Part shown: positions 27,518-36,999 of the stretch, piece by piece
Layout: every line of letters begins with the position of its first letter
Position numbering within the stretch: the stretch's first letter is position 1
NCBI GenBank assembly: GCA_900129675.1
Contig: FSRD01000001.1
Span: forward strand, 2,283,501-2,347,500
Direction of reading: 5' to 3'
Origin: Bradyrhizobium erythrophlei
GTDB lineage: Bacteria; Pseudomonadota; Alphaproteobacteria; Rhizobiales; Xanthobacteraceae
Length of the DNA stretch: 64,000 bases
Made by a program: the position numbers and the translations under genes
Notes under the pieces: generated by a model
Seen by the model: only the letters and a program-made list of their open reading frames with translations
Told to the model about the DNA's origin: nothing
Databases searched by the model: none

Positions 27518-28498
27518 ATGCTTGACGCAAGAGACGGGACGACTTCGATAGGCGCGCCGGCGGCCTTGCCGAATTGGACGGTTGAGGCAGCCTGGGCGCT
27601 TTACCGGATGCCGTTCAACGACCTCCTGTTCAAGGCGCAATCCGTTCATCGGCGGCATTTCGATCCCAACCGCGTGCAACTGAGCAAGCTGCTCAACATC
27701 AAGACCGGCGGATGCCCCGAGGATTGCGGCTATTGCAGCCAGTCCTCGCATCATTCGACCGGGCTTTCGGCCTCGAAGCTGATGGAAGTCGAAAAGGTCG
27801 TCGCCGAGGCGCGCAAGGCAAAAGACGGCGGCGCGACGCGCTACTGCATGGGCGCCGCATGGCGCAACCCGAAGCCGAGAGACATGGATGCCATTGTCGA
27901 GATGGTCGGTCGGGTGAAAGCGCTCGGCCTCGAGACCTGCATGACGCTGGGCATGCTGGACCGCGAACAGTCGGACCGCCTCAGCGCCGCGGGGCTCGAC
28001 TATTACAACCACAATATCGATACGTCGGCGCGTTATTATCCGCAGGTGACCTCGACCCGCACATTCTCCGATCGCCTCGATACGCTGGAAAACGTCCGGC
28101 AATCCGGCATGAAAGTGTGCTGCGGCGGCATCCTCGGCATGGGCGAGGAAGAAGCCGACCGCGTCGACATGCTGGTCACGCTGGCCAACCTGACCGAGCC
28201 GCCGGAAAGCGTCCCGATCAACATGCTGATTCCGATTGCCGGCACGCCGCTCGCCGAATCGGCTTCTGTCGCGCCGATCGAGTTTGTCCGGATCGTTGCG
28301 CTCGCGCGCCTCATGATGCCGACTTCCTATGTCCGTCTGTCGGCAGGCCGTTCGGCGATGAGCGATGAAATGCAGGCGCTTTGCTTCTTTGCCGGCGCCA
28401 ACTCGATCTTCGTCGGCGACACCTTGCTGACGACGGCCAATCCCGAGGACGAAGCCGACCGCAAGCTGTTTGATCGGCTGGGATTGCAGCCGGTCTGA
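27518..28498 (+). CDS. bioB: Biotin synthase
   Basis: A 326-residue radical SAM enzyme that inserts sulphur into dethiobiotin, the last step of biotin synthesis. The cluster motif [11 protein letters not shown] (CxxxCxxC) is near residue 67, and the BioB features [20 protein letters not shown] and the Arg in YVRLSAGR are all present. The ATG at 27518 has GGAG at good spacing; another ATG two codons upstream is too close to it. No bioADF genes adjoin it, so biotin genes are scattered here. No BirA operator was recognised upstream. Confidence 0.95.
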   Translation: MLDARDGTTSIGAPAALPNWTVEAAWALYRMPFNDLLFKAQSVHRRHFDPNRVQLSKLLNIKTGGCPEDCGYCSQSSHHSTGLSASKLMEVEKVVAEARKAKDGGATRYCMGAAWRNPKPRDMDAIVEMVGRVKALGLETCMTLGMLDREQSDRLSAAGLDYYNHNIDTSARYYPQVTSTRTFSDRLDTLENVRQSGMKVCCGGILGMGEEEADRVDMLVTLANLTEPPESVPINMLIPIAGTPLAESASVAPIEFVRIVALARLMMPTSYVRLSAGRSAMSDEMQALCFFAGANSIFVGDTLLTTANPEDEADRKLFDRLGLQPV

Positions 28499-28521
28499 CC
28501 GGCCCGCATCGATCCAACCGT

Positions 28522-29496
28522 TTAGCCCTGGCAGAGTCCCTTGTCCCGCGCCTGGCGGATCGCCAGCGCCGCCATCAGGTCGATCATCGGCGTATCGAGT
28601 CCCGCGGCCCTGGCGAACGCGGCGGGCGCGCGGACCAGCACGTCGATCTCCATGGCGCGGCCGAGTTCGTAATCCTGAAGGATGGATGGCTTGTGGTCGA
28701 GTGCAGGCCCAGTGCGGGTGACGCGCTTGACCTCGGGGATATAGCGTTGGGCGATGCCGTTGGCCTCGTCGAGCAGGCGCGGGATGATTTCACGCAAGGC
28801 CGGGTCGTCGCGCACCGCTCGCGCGGTTTGCCCGGTCAGCAGGCACAGCACCGACATCGACATATTGGTCAAAAGCTTCGACCAGATCGTCTCCCGGATA
28901 TCCGCGACGTCAGGCGATTCGATTGAGGCCTCGCTGAGGGCGGCGCGCAGCTGCGCGATCCGCTTGGAGGGTCGATCATCGCATTCGCCGATCAACAGCC
29001 GGTTGCGGTCGGGAGACAGATTGGCGACGACGCCCGGTTCGACCACCTCGTTCGACGAAAAGATCACGCCGCCGACGATCCGCTGCTTGGGAATAGCGGC
29101 GCGCAGCCGGCCGCCGGGATCGAGAAAGCCGAGGTCGGGAACATCAGGATGATCTTGCGGCAGGCCGAGATCGTACCACCAGGGAATGCCGTTCTGGGCG
29201 AAGACGACAGCAGTATCTTCGTTCAGCAACGGCTTGAGGCCGGTTGCGAGCGCGCCGACCCCGGTCGCCTTCAATGTGCTGATCACGACATCCTGCGGAC
29301 CGAGATCAGCCGGATCCCCGGATGCCTTCACCTTTGCGATAAACCTGGCGTCGCCGACCCGAAGCGTCAGGCCGCGCGCCTTCACCGCTTCAAGATGGGG
29401 CCCGCGCATCACGCAGGATACTCCATGGCCGGCCAGCGCCAGCCGCACCGCAAAATGGCTGCCGACGGCGCCGGCGCCGAAAATGCATATCCGCAT
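28522..29496 (-). CDS. 2-dehydropantoate 2-reductase family protein
   Basis: A 324-residue NADP-dependent reductase of the PanE/ApbA family. The dinucleotide motif FGAGAVGSHFAVRLA starts at residue 5, followed by the FAQNGIPWW catalytic-lysine region where the usual Lys is not obvious, and the all-helical C-terminal domain. In pantothenate synthesis it would reduce ketopantoate, but many family members with a QNG motif act on other keto acids. It converges with bioB; ATG at 29496 chosen because the Rossmann motif follows at once. Confidence 0.8.
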   Translation of the reverse strand: MRICIFGAGAVGSHFAVRLALAGHGVSCVMRGPHLEAVKARGLTLRVGDARFIAKVKASGDPADLGPQDVVISTLKATGVGALATGLKPLLNEDTAVVFAQNGIPWWYDLGLPQDHPDVPDLGFLDPGGRLRAAIPKQRIVGGVIFSSNEVVEPGVVANLSPDRNRLLIGECDDRPSKRIAQLRAALSEASIESPDVADIRETIWSKLLTNMSMSVLCLLTGQTARAVRDDPALREIIPRLLDEANGIAQRYIPEVKRVTRTGPALDHKPSILQDYELGRAMEIDVLVRAPAAFARAAGLDTPMIDLMAALAIRQARDKGLCQG

Positions 29497-29684
29497 GGGA
29501 ATTGGCGTTCCTGTTGGGAGGGAGAGGGTCGAGCCGCCAGTTTCCACAAGCTTGCGCCGGAGCGCAACGGGTCATGCGATCGGCGCCACTGGCGGCGCGG
29601 AAAGCGAAAATGATAGATCAACGCCCGCGGTCCCGGCATGCTGCCCGACCTGACAAACGCAAATAACCAACCAAGGGATCGTCC

Positions 29685-30488
29685 ATGTCCGCCAATCCAG
29701 TGCTGTGGAAACTCGATGAACACGGCGTCGCGACGGTCACGCTGAACCGCCCGGAGGTCAACAATGCCTATGATGCCGGCCTGATCGGCGGCGTGCTGCA
29801 GGCCATGGACGAACTCGGCAGCAAGTCCAACCTTCGCGTCGTCGTCCTGAAGGGCAATGGCAGGCATTTTCAGGCCGGCGCCGACCTGAAATGGATCAAC
29901 GGTGTGCGGCCGAAATCGCCTGAAGAGAATGAGGCGGTCTCTCGCGCTACGTTCGAAGCCGTGCAGCGGCTCAATACGTTGCCGATCCCGACGGTGGCGC
30001 TGGTGCAGGGCGGCTGTTTTGGCGGGGGCACCGGAATCATCTCCGCCTGCGACGTGGTGATCGCCGCCGACAATGCGCTGTTCTCGATCACCGAAGTCCG
30101 CTGGGGCCTGACGGCTGCGATCATCATCCCGCAACTATGCGACGCCATCGGCGTCCGGCAGGTCCGCCGCTACGCGCTGACCGGCGAACGGTTCGGCGCA
30201 GAGGACGCACGCCGCATCGGCCTCGTGCACGAGGTGGTGCCGCTGGCCGAACTGGAAAGCGCGGGCGCCAAGGTCGTCGAGCAATTGCTGGCCAACGGCC
30301 CGCAGGCGCTGGCGGAAACCAAGCAGCTTGCAATGGAAAGTTCGTTTGGCGGAATGAGCATCGATGACGACGCCTATGCGCGGCTGGTCCGGATGCATTC
30401 GGCCAAGCGCCAGACGCCGGAAGCTTCAGAGGGCCTGGCGTCGTTCGCCGAAAAACGCGCAGCCAACTGGGGCGCGGGCAAGGGATAA
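29685..30488 (+). CDS. Enoyl-CoA hydratase, methylglutaconyl-CoA hydratase-like
   Basis: A 267-residue crotonase. The loop that holds the first catalytic Glu in true enoyl-CoA hydratases reads GGGTGI here, so that Glu is absent; the second, in ITEVRWGL, is kept. This arrangement and the segment AIGVRQVRRYALTGERF resemble methylglutaconyl- and isohexenylglutaconyl-CoA hydratases (LiuC/AtuE) of leucine and terpenoid breakdown. The oxyanion segment FQAGADLKWI is intact. Other leucine-pathway genes are not in view. Confidence 0.8.
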   Translation: MSANPVLWKLDEHGVATVTLNRPEVNNAYDAGLIGGVLQAMDELGSKSNLRVVVLKGNGRHFQAGADLKWINGVRPKSPEENEAVSRATFEAVQRLNTLPIPTVALVQGGCFGGGTGIISACDVVIAADNALFSITEVRWGLTAAIIIPQLCDAIGVRQVRRYALTGERFGAEDARRIGLVHEVVPLAELESAGAKVVEQLLANGPQALAETKQLAMESSFGGMSIDDDAYARLVRMHSAKRQTPEASEGLASFAEKRAANWGAGKG

Positions 30489-30513
30489 TCAAGCCATAAT
30501 TTCGCGCTGCCGC

Positions 30514-30768
30514 TCAGCAACCGCGGCAGATGCTGCGCAGGCTTTTGTAAACCGCGTCGTCTTCCTGCCGCATCTGCTGCAGCGATTCCAGCGTATTCGT
30601 GTCGGCGGTGGGTTCGGGTTTGCGCTTGGCGGCGAGCGCAGCTTCCTGACGCGTGTAACAGGCTTCCCGCTCGGCCTTGGCCTGGATGAACCGGCATTGC
30701 TCCACCGCCGCCGCGGCGGGAGCGGCGCTGATCAAGAGGCCAAGCAAAATGGATAGGAGGGTATTCAA
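30514..30768 (-). CDS. Small secreted Cys-containing protein
   Basis: An 84-residue protein with a signal peptide (hydrophobic to about residue 17, cleavage near AAA). The mature part is helical and charged, with four Cys (CRFIQ..., ACYTR..., CRGC at the end) that could form disulphides in the periplasm. No family is recognised. It is divergent from the FAD oxidoreductase gene. Confidence 0.5.
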   Translation of the reverse strand: MNTLLSILLGLLISAAPAAAAVEQCRFIQAKAEREACYTRQEAALAAKRKPEPTADTNTLESLQQMRQEDDAVYKSLRSICRGC

Positions 30769-30889
30769 AACCGTCGGTCTCGTCGCAATTCTGCGTTTCC
30801 CTCCTTACTTAGCCTGCCAGCCCCTTGCTGCGATAGCCAAAATCTTCCGCCCGGGGCATGATGGCCGGCACTCCATCCGGGAACCCAAT

Positions 30890-32254
30890 TTGTCTTCCAA
30901 AACCATCGAAGAACCCGCACGCCAGATACCGCTCTACGGCGAATATGAAGTCGCCGTCCTTGGCGGCGGGCCGGCCGGGATTGCGGCGGCGGTCGCGGCC
31001 GCCCGCGCCGCGCGCCGCACGCTTTTGATCGAGCGTTACGGCTTTCTCGGCGGCATGGGTACGGCGGCGGGCGTGACCAATTTCTGCGGGCTGCATGCCA
31101 ATGTGCACGGCGAGATGCATCGAGTGGTGCAGGGCGTCGCCTCCGATCTGCTGGCGCGCATCGACCGTCTCGGCGGGCTCAACGCGCCCCATCTCGTCCT
31201 CGGGAAAATTTTTGCGCAGGCCTACGACACTCCGGCCTACAAGATCGCGGCCGACGATCTGCTGGCCGCCCACAAGGTCGACATTCTCTTTCATGCGCTC
31301 GGCGCCGGCGTAGTGATGCAGGACGACCGGCGCATCAACGTGCTGATGGTCGAGACCAAGGCGGGCCGTCAGGCGGTGCGCGCCGGCATCTTCATCGATT
31401 GCTCCGGCGACGGCGACCTCGCGGCCTGGGCCGGCGCGCCGTTCGAGGTCGGCGATAACAACGGCAGCATGCTGTATCCCTCGATGATGTTCCGCCTCAA
31501 CGGCATCGATCCGGAACGCGCCGGCGAGGCCTGGCGGAGCATTCCGGCGCTGATGGAAAAGGCCGAAGCCGCCGGCACGCATCGTTTCCCGCGCAAGGCC
31601 GCGATCGTCCGGCCGCAGCGCCACGGCATCGAATGGCGGGTGAATTTTACCCAGCTTGCGCGCGAGGACGGCACCGCCGTCAACGGCCTCGAGCCCGACG
31701 ATCTCACGCGCGGCGAGATCGACGGCCGCCACCAGGCTATCCAGGCGTTCGAATTCCTGCGCACGGTGCCGGGCTTCGAAAACTCCTACATCGTCGATCT
31801 GCCGCCGCAACTCGGCATCCGCGAAACCCGGCGCGTGGTCGGCGGCTATATGCTCTCGGGCGACGACGTGCTCGGCTGCGCCTCGTTCGAGGATTCCATC
31901 GGCGTCAATGGCTGGCCGATGGAGCAGCACGTCGCGGGCAATGTGATCTTCAAATTCCCGCCGATCCCGGAATCCCGCGGATTCAACGAATTGCCGTATC
32001 GCATGCTGGTGCCCGAGGGCGTAGACAACCTGTTGATGGCGGGACGCTGCGCCTCGATGACCCATGACGGCCAGTCGGCGGCGCGCGTCTCCGGCGCCTG
32101 CTTTGCGATGGGGGAGGCGGCCGGCGCCGCGGCGGCGCTCGCATTGTCGGGCAACACGATTCCGCGCGACATCGCGCCAGAAAAGTTGCAACAAGCGTTG
32201 CAACATCACGGCGCCTTTATCGGACGGGACCAGAGCGTGCCGGCCGGACTGTAA
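30890..32254 (+). CDS. FAD-dependent oxidoreductase (FAD_oxidored family)
   Basis: A 454-residue flavoprotein. AVLGGGPAGIAAAVAAARA near residue 20 is the FAD motif, followed by LIERYGFLGGMGTAAGV and, near the C terminus, LLMAGRCASMTHDG, which marks the FAD_oxidored (PF12831-like) family. The start is probably TTG at 30890 because no in-frame ATG precedes the Rossmann motif closely. The next gene, an ABC-binding protein, begins 21 bp after its stop, so it is probably co-transcribed with an importer and may act on the imported compound. Confidence 0.75.
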   Translation: MSSKTIEEPARQIPLYGEYEVAVLGGGPAGIAAAVAAARAARRTLLIERYGFLGGMGTAAGVTNFCGLHANVHGEMHRVVQGVASDLLARIDRLGGLNAPHLVLGKIFAQAYDTPAYKIAADDLLAAHKVDILFHALGAGVVMQDDRRINVLMVETKAGRQAVRAGIFIDCSGDGDLAAWAGAPFEVGDNNGSMLYPSMMFRLNGIDPERAGEAWRSIPALMEKAEAAGTHRFPRKAAIVRPQRHGIEWRVNFTQLAREDGTAVNGLEPDDLTRGEIDGRHQAIQAFEFLRTVPGFENSYIVDLPPQLGIRETRRVVGGYMLSGDDVLGCASFEDSIGVNGWPMEQHVAGNVIFKFPPIPESRGFNELPYRMLVPEGVDNLLMAGRCASMTHDGQSAARVSGACFAMGEAAGAAAALALSGNTIPRDIAPEKLQQALQHHGAFIGRDQSVPAGL

Positions 32255-32275
32255 GAAATAGACGGAGGAAACCGG

Positions 32276-33280
32276 ATGAGGGGAATTGCGCGGCTCGCAC
32301 TGGTGGGCCTGCTGGCGTTGGCGGCGGGCGGTATCGCGCGGGCCGATGATGTCCTGAAGGCCAAGGTCGGCGTGCTCCGGCTGTCGTCGTCGGCGCCGGT
32401 GTTCATCGCGCAGGACAAGGGCTACTTTCGCGAGGTCGGGCTCGACGTCGAATTGAAATTCTTCGATGCCGCGCAGCCGATCGCGGTGGCGACCACCTCG
32501 GGTGATGTGGATTTCGGGATCACCGCGTTTACCGCGGGACTCTATAACCTCGCCGGCAAGGGCACGCTGAAGGTGATCGGCGGCATGAGCCGCGAAAAGG
32601 CCGGCTATCCCCTGATCGGCTATTTCGCCAGCAACAACGCCTATGCCGCCGGGCTGAAGACGCCCAAGGACCTTGCGGGCAAGCGCATCGCGGTGACGCA
32701 GGTCGGCTCCAGTTTCCATTATTCGCTCGGCTTGCTCGCCGACAAATACGCCTTCAAGCTCTCCGACGTCAAAGTGCTGCCGCTGCAATCGCTGTCGAAC
32801 GCCGCCGCCGCGCTGAAGGGCGAAACCGTCGATGCCGCGTTGCTGCCGGTTTCGACCGCGCGCACGCTGATGGATTCCAACGGCGCTAAATTTTTGGGCT
32901 GGGTCGGCGACGAGACGCCGTGGCAGTTGGGCGCGGTGTTCGCCTCGCCGAAGACGCTGACCAATACCGCATTGGTAACCAAACTGCTGGGGGCGCTGGC
33001 GCGCGCCGATCGCGAATATCACGACGTGATCTTGGCATCGGTGAAAGACGGCAAGGCTGACGTCAACGAGAAGACAAAGCCGCTGCTCGAGATCATCGCC
33101 AAGTACACCAACCTGCCGGTCGAGCAGGTGGTCGGCAACTGCGCTTACATCGATCCCGACGGCAAGCTCGATGTCAAAAATGTCGCCAACCAGATCGCCT
33201 GGCTGCAGGAGCAGGGTTTTGTCGACAAGGGATTTACGGCGGATGCGATCATTGCCAAGGATTATGTAAAGCCGGATTAG
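32276..33280 (+). CDS. ABC transporter substrate-binding protein (NMT1/SsuA-like)
   Basis: A 334-residue periplasmic binding protein with a Sec signal peptide (cleavage near ARA-DD, residue 23). The mature sequence has the features of the NMT1/SsuA/TauA group: LRLSSSAPVFIAQDKGYFREVGLDV at the start, then GDVDFGITAFT, then LAGKRIAV. Ligands of this group include sulphonates, nitrate, thiamine precursors and aromatic acids; which applies here cannot be read. It goes with the ATPase and permease downstream, from which it is separated by a palindromic repeat. Confidence 0.88.
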   Translation: MRGIARLALVGLLALAAGGIARADDVLKAKVGVLRLSSSAPVFIAQDKGYFREVGLDVELKFFDAAQPIAVATTSGDVDFGITAFTAGLYNLAGKGTLKVIGGMSREKAGYPLIGYFASNNAYAAGLKTPKDLAGKRIAVTQVGSSFHYSLGLLADKYAFKLSDVKVLPLQSLSNAAAALKGETVDAALLPVSTARTLMDSNGAKFLGWVGDETPWQLGAVFASPKTLTNTALVTKLLGALARADREYHDVILASVKDGKADVNEKTKPLLEIIAKYTNLPVEQVVGNCAYIDPDGKLDVKNVANQIAWLQEQGFVDKGFTADAIIAKDYVKPD

Positions 33281-33282
33281 GC

Positions 33283-33402
33283 CGTCATTGCGAGCCAACG
33301 GGTCGCGCGAATGCGCGCCCGATGACAGGATCCGCGAAGCAATCCATAGCGCGGCATAACGGATAGATGGATTGCTTCGTCGCTTCGCTCCTCGCAATGA
33401 CG
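33283..33402. repeat. Intergenic palindromic repeat (CGTCATTGCGAG type)
   Basis: The element begins CGTCATTGCGAG and ends CTCGCAATGACG, its reverse complement, with GAAGCAATCCAT and ATGGATTGCTTC as a second inner inverted pair. The same family recurs at 38701-38785. It lies between the binding-protein and ATPase genes of one transporter and may lower downstream expression or stabilise the upstream mRNA. Confidence 0.8.
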
Positions 33403-33437
33403 ATGTTCACGACGACGAACCGGAGACGAAATAGCAA

Positions 33438-34211
33438 ATGGACCTGATCGCCGACCATATCAGCCACCGCTTCGGCGCGCTCGACGTGCTCGACAAGGTG
33501 TCGTTCACGGTGCGCTCGGGCGAGGTGGTCGCGATCGTCGGCCCCTCCGGCTGTGGCAAGAGCACGCTGCTGTCGATCCTCGGCGGCTTGCTGCGGCCGA
33601 GCGAAGGGCAGGCCGAGTTGCGCGGCGCGCCGCCGGCCGATAGTCTCAACCCGCTGACCTTCGTATTCCAGGATTTTGCGCTGCTGCCCTGGTGCACGGT
33701 CGAGGAGAACGTCGCGTTTCCGCTGGCGCATACCGGGCTGAGTCCAACCGAGCGCCGCGCTGTCATCGACGACGCGTTGCGCCGCACTGGCCTGTCCGAT
33801 TTTCGCGGCACCTATCCAAAACAATTATCCGGCGGCATGCGCCAGCGCGTCGGCATTGCCCGTGCGCTCGCGGTGCGGCCGGCGATCCTGCTAATGGACG
33901 AACCCTTGTCGGCGCTGGATTCGCAGACCCGCGAATTGCTGATGGAGGATTTCATCCGCCTGCTGGCCGATGGCGCGATGGGCGCGGTCTATGTCACGCA
34001 TAATCTGGAAGAAGCCGTCCGCCTCGCCGACCGCATCGTGGTGTTGTCGCGGCGGCCCGGCCGCGTCCGCGAGGTCGTGACCATTTCGATGACACGCGAC
34101 GAGCGCGGCGCGATCGACGCCCGCGGCAAGCTGCTGGCGTTGCAGAACGAACTATGGTCGCTGATCCGCGAGGAAGCGATCGATGCCGAGCGTGAGGTCC
34201 AGCATGCTTGA
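33438..34211 (+). CDS. ABC transporter ATP-binding protein (nitrate/sulphonate/taurine type)
   Basis: A 257-residue ABC ATPase. All motifs are intact: Walker A GPSGCGKST (near 36), Q-loop FVFQDFALLPW, signature LSGGMRQRVGIARAL, Walker B ILLMDEPLSALD and switch VTHNLEEA. The Q-loop and overall length fit the TauB/SsuB/NrtD importers. It powers uptake of the ligand of the binding protein upstream, and its 3' end overlaps the permease gene. Confidence 0.9.
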   Translation: MDLIADHISHRFGALDVLDKVSFTVRSGEVVAIVGPSGCGKSTLLSILGGLLRPSEGQAELRGAPPADSLNPLTFVFQDFALLPWCTVEENVAFPLAHTGLSPTERRAVIDDALRRTGLSDFRGTYPKQLSGGMRQRVGIARALAVRPAILLMDEPLSALDSQTRELLMEDFIRLLADGAMGAVYVTHNLEEAVRLADRIVVLSRRPGRVREVVTISMTRDERGAIDARGKLLALQNELWSLIREEAIDAEREVQHA

Positions 34212-35037
34212 CCGCGCACCGTCACAGGACAGGCAACAGGGAGATGCGGCGGCCAAGCCGCGGCCGGTGGCGTTTCGCGGTGGCGGCTTTACGCCCGCCG
34301 CGGGGCGTTATTCAGGCTGGATCGCGCTCGCACTGGTGATCGCGCTCTGGCAACTGGCCGGCAGCGCAGGTTGGGTCAACCCGCTGTTTCTGCCGGCGCC
34401 GTCGGCGATCGCGGTCGCGATCTACAAGCTCGCGATCTCGGGCGCGCTCTGGCACCATCTGTCCTGGTCGATGCTGCGGATCGGAACCGGGTGGATGCTG
34501 GGAACCGCGGCCGGCGTCATCGTCGGCTTCGCGATCGGGCTCTCGACCTTGGCGCGCGGTGTCGGCATCACCTTCATCTCGGCGCTGTTTCCGATTCCAA
34601 AGATCGCGCTGCTGCCGCTGTTGATCCTCTGGCTCGGGATCGGCGAGGAGCCGAAGATCGCGACCATTGCGCTCGGCGTGTTCTTCTCGACCGCGATCTC
34701 GGTCTATAGCGGCGTCGACGCGGTGCCGCGCAACCTGATCCGGATGGCGCAGAGCTTCAATGTGCCGTTCCATTTGATCGTGCGCCGGGTGATCTGGCCG
34801 GGCGCGCTGCCCTCGATCCTCGCAGGATTTCGCATCACGGCATCGGTGGCGCTGCTGCTGGTGGTGAGCGCCGAAATGATCGGCGCCGAATACGGCATCG
34901 GCGCCTTCGTGCTGCAGGCCGGCAATCTGATGCAGACCGATCAACTGCTCGCCGGCGTCGTGATCCTGTCGCTGTTCGGGCTGGTGGTGGGAAAATTTAT
35001 CAATTTGCTGGAGACGCGGCTGCTGCATTGGCGATGA
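34204..35037 (+). CDS. ABC transporter permease (TauC/SsuC-like)
   Basis: A 277-residue inner-membrane permease with about six helices and the EAA-like loop (MAQSFNVPFHLIVRRVIWPGALPSILAGFR) that contacts the ATPase. The ATG at 34204 gives an 8-bp overlap with the ATPase gene; an ATG at 34183 is possible. The first 40 residues are polar and Arg-rich, as often in this group. It forms the channel of the importer with the two preceding genes. Confidence 0.9.
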   Translation: MLDRAPSQDRQQGDAAAKPRPVAFRGGGFTPAAGRYSGWIALALVIALWQLAGSAGWVNPLFLPAPSAIAVAIYKLAISGALWHHLSWSMLRIGTGWMLGTAAGVIVGFAIGLSTLARGVGITFISALFPIPKIALLPLLILWLGIGEEPKIATIALGVFFSTAISVYSGVDAVPRNLIRMAQSFNVPFHLIVRRVIWPGALPSILAGFRITASVALLLVVSAEMIGAEYGIGAFVLQAGNLMQTDQLLAGVVILSLFGLVVGKFINLLETRLLHWR

Positions 35038-35044
35038 GCCACGT

Positions 35045-35181
35045 CGTCCCGGCCCATATGCGCAATTGCGCATCAGGAGCCGGGACCCATACCGCGTGAT
35101 CTATCGATGAGGCGATGTGGCCGATGCCTTCCGCCAAAGGAAGGCCGGTGGCTATGGGTCCCGGCTCAAGGCCGGGACGAC
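35045..35181. repeat. Intergenic palindromic repeat (CGTCCCGG type)
   Basis: Starts CGTCCCGG and ends CCGGGACGAC; inside is an ATGCGCAATTGCGCAT palindrome. The right arm (GGTCCCGGCTCAAGGCCGGG and flanks) is almost identical to that of the repeat at 47688-47861, so it is a dispersed family. It lies between convergent genes, where it may serve as a bidirectional terminator. Confidence 0.75.
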
Positions 35182-35188
35182 AGCCAGC

Positions 35189-36229
35189 TCACGCATTGCC
35201 GCGGTCTTCGCGGAACAGGTCGAGCTTCTGCTGCACCGGGCGATCCGAGAAGCTGAACAGCACCGAATCCTGGTCGGCCTCGTGGGTGACCCACTGCCAG
35301 CTCGGCACCACGAATAAATCGCGCGGGCCCCATTCGAAGGTCTGCTCGCCCACCCGCGTGCGGCCTTTGCCCTCGATCGCGGCGAACACCGTGGCGTCGG
35401 TCGAGCGATAGCGCGCGGTCTTGAAGCCCTTGGGCACCAGCTGGATGAAGGTGCCGATGGTCGGCATCGCAAAATCGCCGGTCTCGGGATTGGAGAATTT
35501 CAGCTTCAGCCCGTGGCAGGCGTCCCACTCGCCGCTGGTCTTGGCCTGCTCCAGCGCTTCGCGGGTGTAATGATAGGGATAGTTGAAGATCGGCGAGGTT
35601 TTTGAAGAGCGCTTGCCGTCGACTGGCAGCAGATTGTGACCGTAGCGGGCAAAGCTGTCGCCGGCGGGCCGGGTGATCTTCTGCTGGTCCTCGTTCGATC
35701 CTTCGGCAAAGGACGCATCGAAGAACTGCACCATCGGGATATCGAGCCCGTCGAGCCAGAACATCGGCTCGCTGGTCTCATTGGAATGGTCGTGCCAGGT
35801 CATCGACGGCGTGATCACGAAGTCGCCGGGCTCCATCGCGGTCCGCTCGCCATCGACCGCGGTATAGGCGCCCTTGCCTTCGAGCACGAAACGCAGCGCC
35901 GACTGGCTGTGCCGGTGGGCTGGCGCGACATCGCCGGGAATCACCATCTGCACGCCGGCGAACAGCGACGTCGTGATCTTGGACTGTCCGCGCAGGCCGG
36001 GGTTTTCCAGCACTAGCACCCGCCGTTCGGCTTCCTTGGCGGTGATCAGCTTGCCGGCCTCGGTCATGTAGTCGCGGATATGGTCGAATTTCCACAGATG
36101 CGGGCGGCAGGCGCTGCGCGGCTCCGGCGTGATCAAATCGCCCATCACGTTCCACAGCGCGGAAAGATTTTCGCCGTCGATCTTCTTGTAGAACGCTTCG
36201 CGTTCCGGCGTCTTCTGTACGGCTTCCAT
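35189..36229 (-). CDS. Gentisate 1,2-dioxygenase
   Basis: A 346-residue bicupin. It opens gentisate to maleylpyruvate with Fe(II) and O2. The N-terminal cupin has PAHRHSQSALRFVLEGKGAYT (iron-ligand His pair, near 102) and TPSMTWHDH; the C-terminal cupin holds GPRDLFVVPSW. Length and motifs fit gentisate dioxygenase (GtdA/NagI/SdgD). The ATG at 36229 has GGAGG just upstream, and an operator-like palindrome lies 35 bp ahead of it. It is divergent from the isomerase-regulator-hydroxylase operon that supplies and consumes the same intermediates. Confidence 0.9.
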   Translation of the reverse strand: MEAVQKTPEREAFYKKIDGENLSALWNVMGDLITPEPRSACRPHLWKFDHIRDYMTEAGKLITAKEAERRVLVLENPGLRGQSKITTSLFAGVQMVIPGDVAPAHRHSQSALRFVLEGKGAYTAVDGERTAMEPGDFVITPSMTWHDHSNETSEPMFWLDGLDIPMVQFFDASFAEGSNEDQQKITRPAGDSFARYGHNLLPVDGKRSSKTSPIFNYPYHYTREALEQAKTSGEWDACHGLKLKFSNPETGDFAMPTIGTFIQLVPKGFKTARYRSTDATVFAAIEGKGRTRVGEQTFEWGPRDLFVVPSWQWVTHEADQDSVLFSFSDRPVQQKLDLFREDRGNA

Positions 36230-36264
36230 GGTCGGGCCTCCGCTGTTCTTGTCGGTTCAATTTG

Positions 36265-36284
36265 ATTGACAGTATACTTACAAT
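36265..36284. promoter_or_regulatory. MarR-type operator between the gentisate genes (site 1)
   Basis: The 20-mer ATTGACAGTATACTTACAAT is a near-perfect palindrome (16 of 20 positions symmetric). On the minus strand its TATACT can act as a -10 box, with TTGACG 16 bases upstream as -35, so a bound repressor would cover the promoter of the gentisate dioxygenase gene. It also lies about 83 bp before the isomerase gene on the plus strand. The same sequence with one change occurs at 41561-41580. Confidence 0.7.
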
Positions 36285-36366
36285 ATGGCTAGCGTCAACC
36301 AAGCCGATGAAAAATCCAGGCTGGCTTGAAATACCAAGCCTGCTTGAAGTGCCAAGGGAGGTTCCG

Positions 36367-36999
36367 ATGAAGCTGCACGGCTATTTCCGCAGCAGCGCGT
36401 CTTACCGGGTCAGGATCGCGTTGAATCTCAAGGGGCTGACCACCGAGCACCTCACCCATCACCTTCGCAAGGGCGAACAATGCGCTCCGGCCTATCTCGC
36501 GATCAATCCGCAGGGGTTGGTGCCGACGCTGGAGGACGATGCCGGCACGGTGCTGACCCAGTCGCTCGCCATCATCGAATGGCTGGACGAGACCCACCCC
36601 GCGCCGCCGCTGCTGCCGAAGGATACGCTGCGCCGCGCCAAAGTCCGCGCCTTTGCGATGGCGCTGGCCTGCGACACCCACCCGGTGCAAAACCTCAAGG
36701 TCCTCGCCCGGCTGCGGCAGCTTGGGCTTCCGGAAGAAAAGGTGACGGAGTGGGCGGCCTGGGCCAACCGCGAGGGGCTGTCGGCCTGCGAAGCCCTGAT
36801 AGCCGGCGAGGCCGGTCCGTTTTGCTTTGGCGACAAGCCGACCATCGCGGATCTCTGCCTAGTGCCGCAGCTCGCCAATGCGCGGCGCTTCGGCGTCGAT
36901 GTCTCGGCCTATCCGCGCCTGTTCAAGGCCGAAACTGCCGCCAAAGCCATGAAAGCATTCGCCGATGCCGCGCCGGACCAGCAACCCGATGCCGAGTAA
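36367..36999 (+). CDS. Maleylpyruvate/maleylacetoacetate isomerase (zeta-class GST)
   Basis: A 210-residue glutathione-transferase-fold isomerase. The zeta-class signature SSASYRVRIALN is at residues 8-19, with the helical C-terminal domain following. It converts the maleyl ring-cleavage product to the fumaryl isomer; next to gentisate dioxygenase, maleylpyruvate is the likely substrate. The start at 36367 follows GGGAGG. The last 11 bases overlap the MarR gene. No fumarylpyruvate hydrolase gene, the next step, was found in the window. Confidence 0.85.
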   Translation: MKLHGYFRSSASYRVRIALNLKGLTTEHLTHHLRKGEQCAPAYLAINPQGLVPTLEDDAGTVLTQSLAIIEWLDETHPAPPLLPKDTLRRAKVRAFAMALACDTHPVQNLKVLARLRQLGLPEEKVTEWAAWANREGLSACEALIAGEAGPFCFGDKPTIADLCLVPQLANARRFGVDVSAYPRLFKAETAAKAMKAFADAAPDQQPDAE

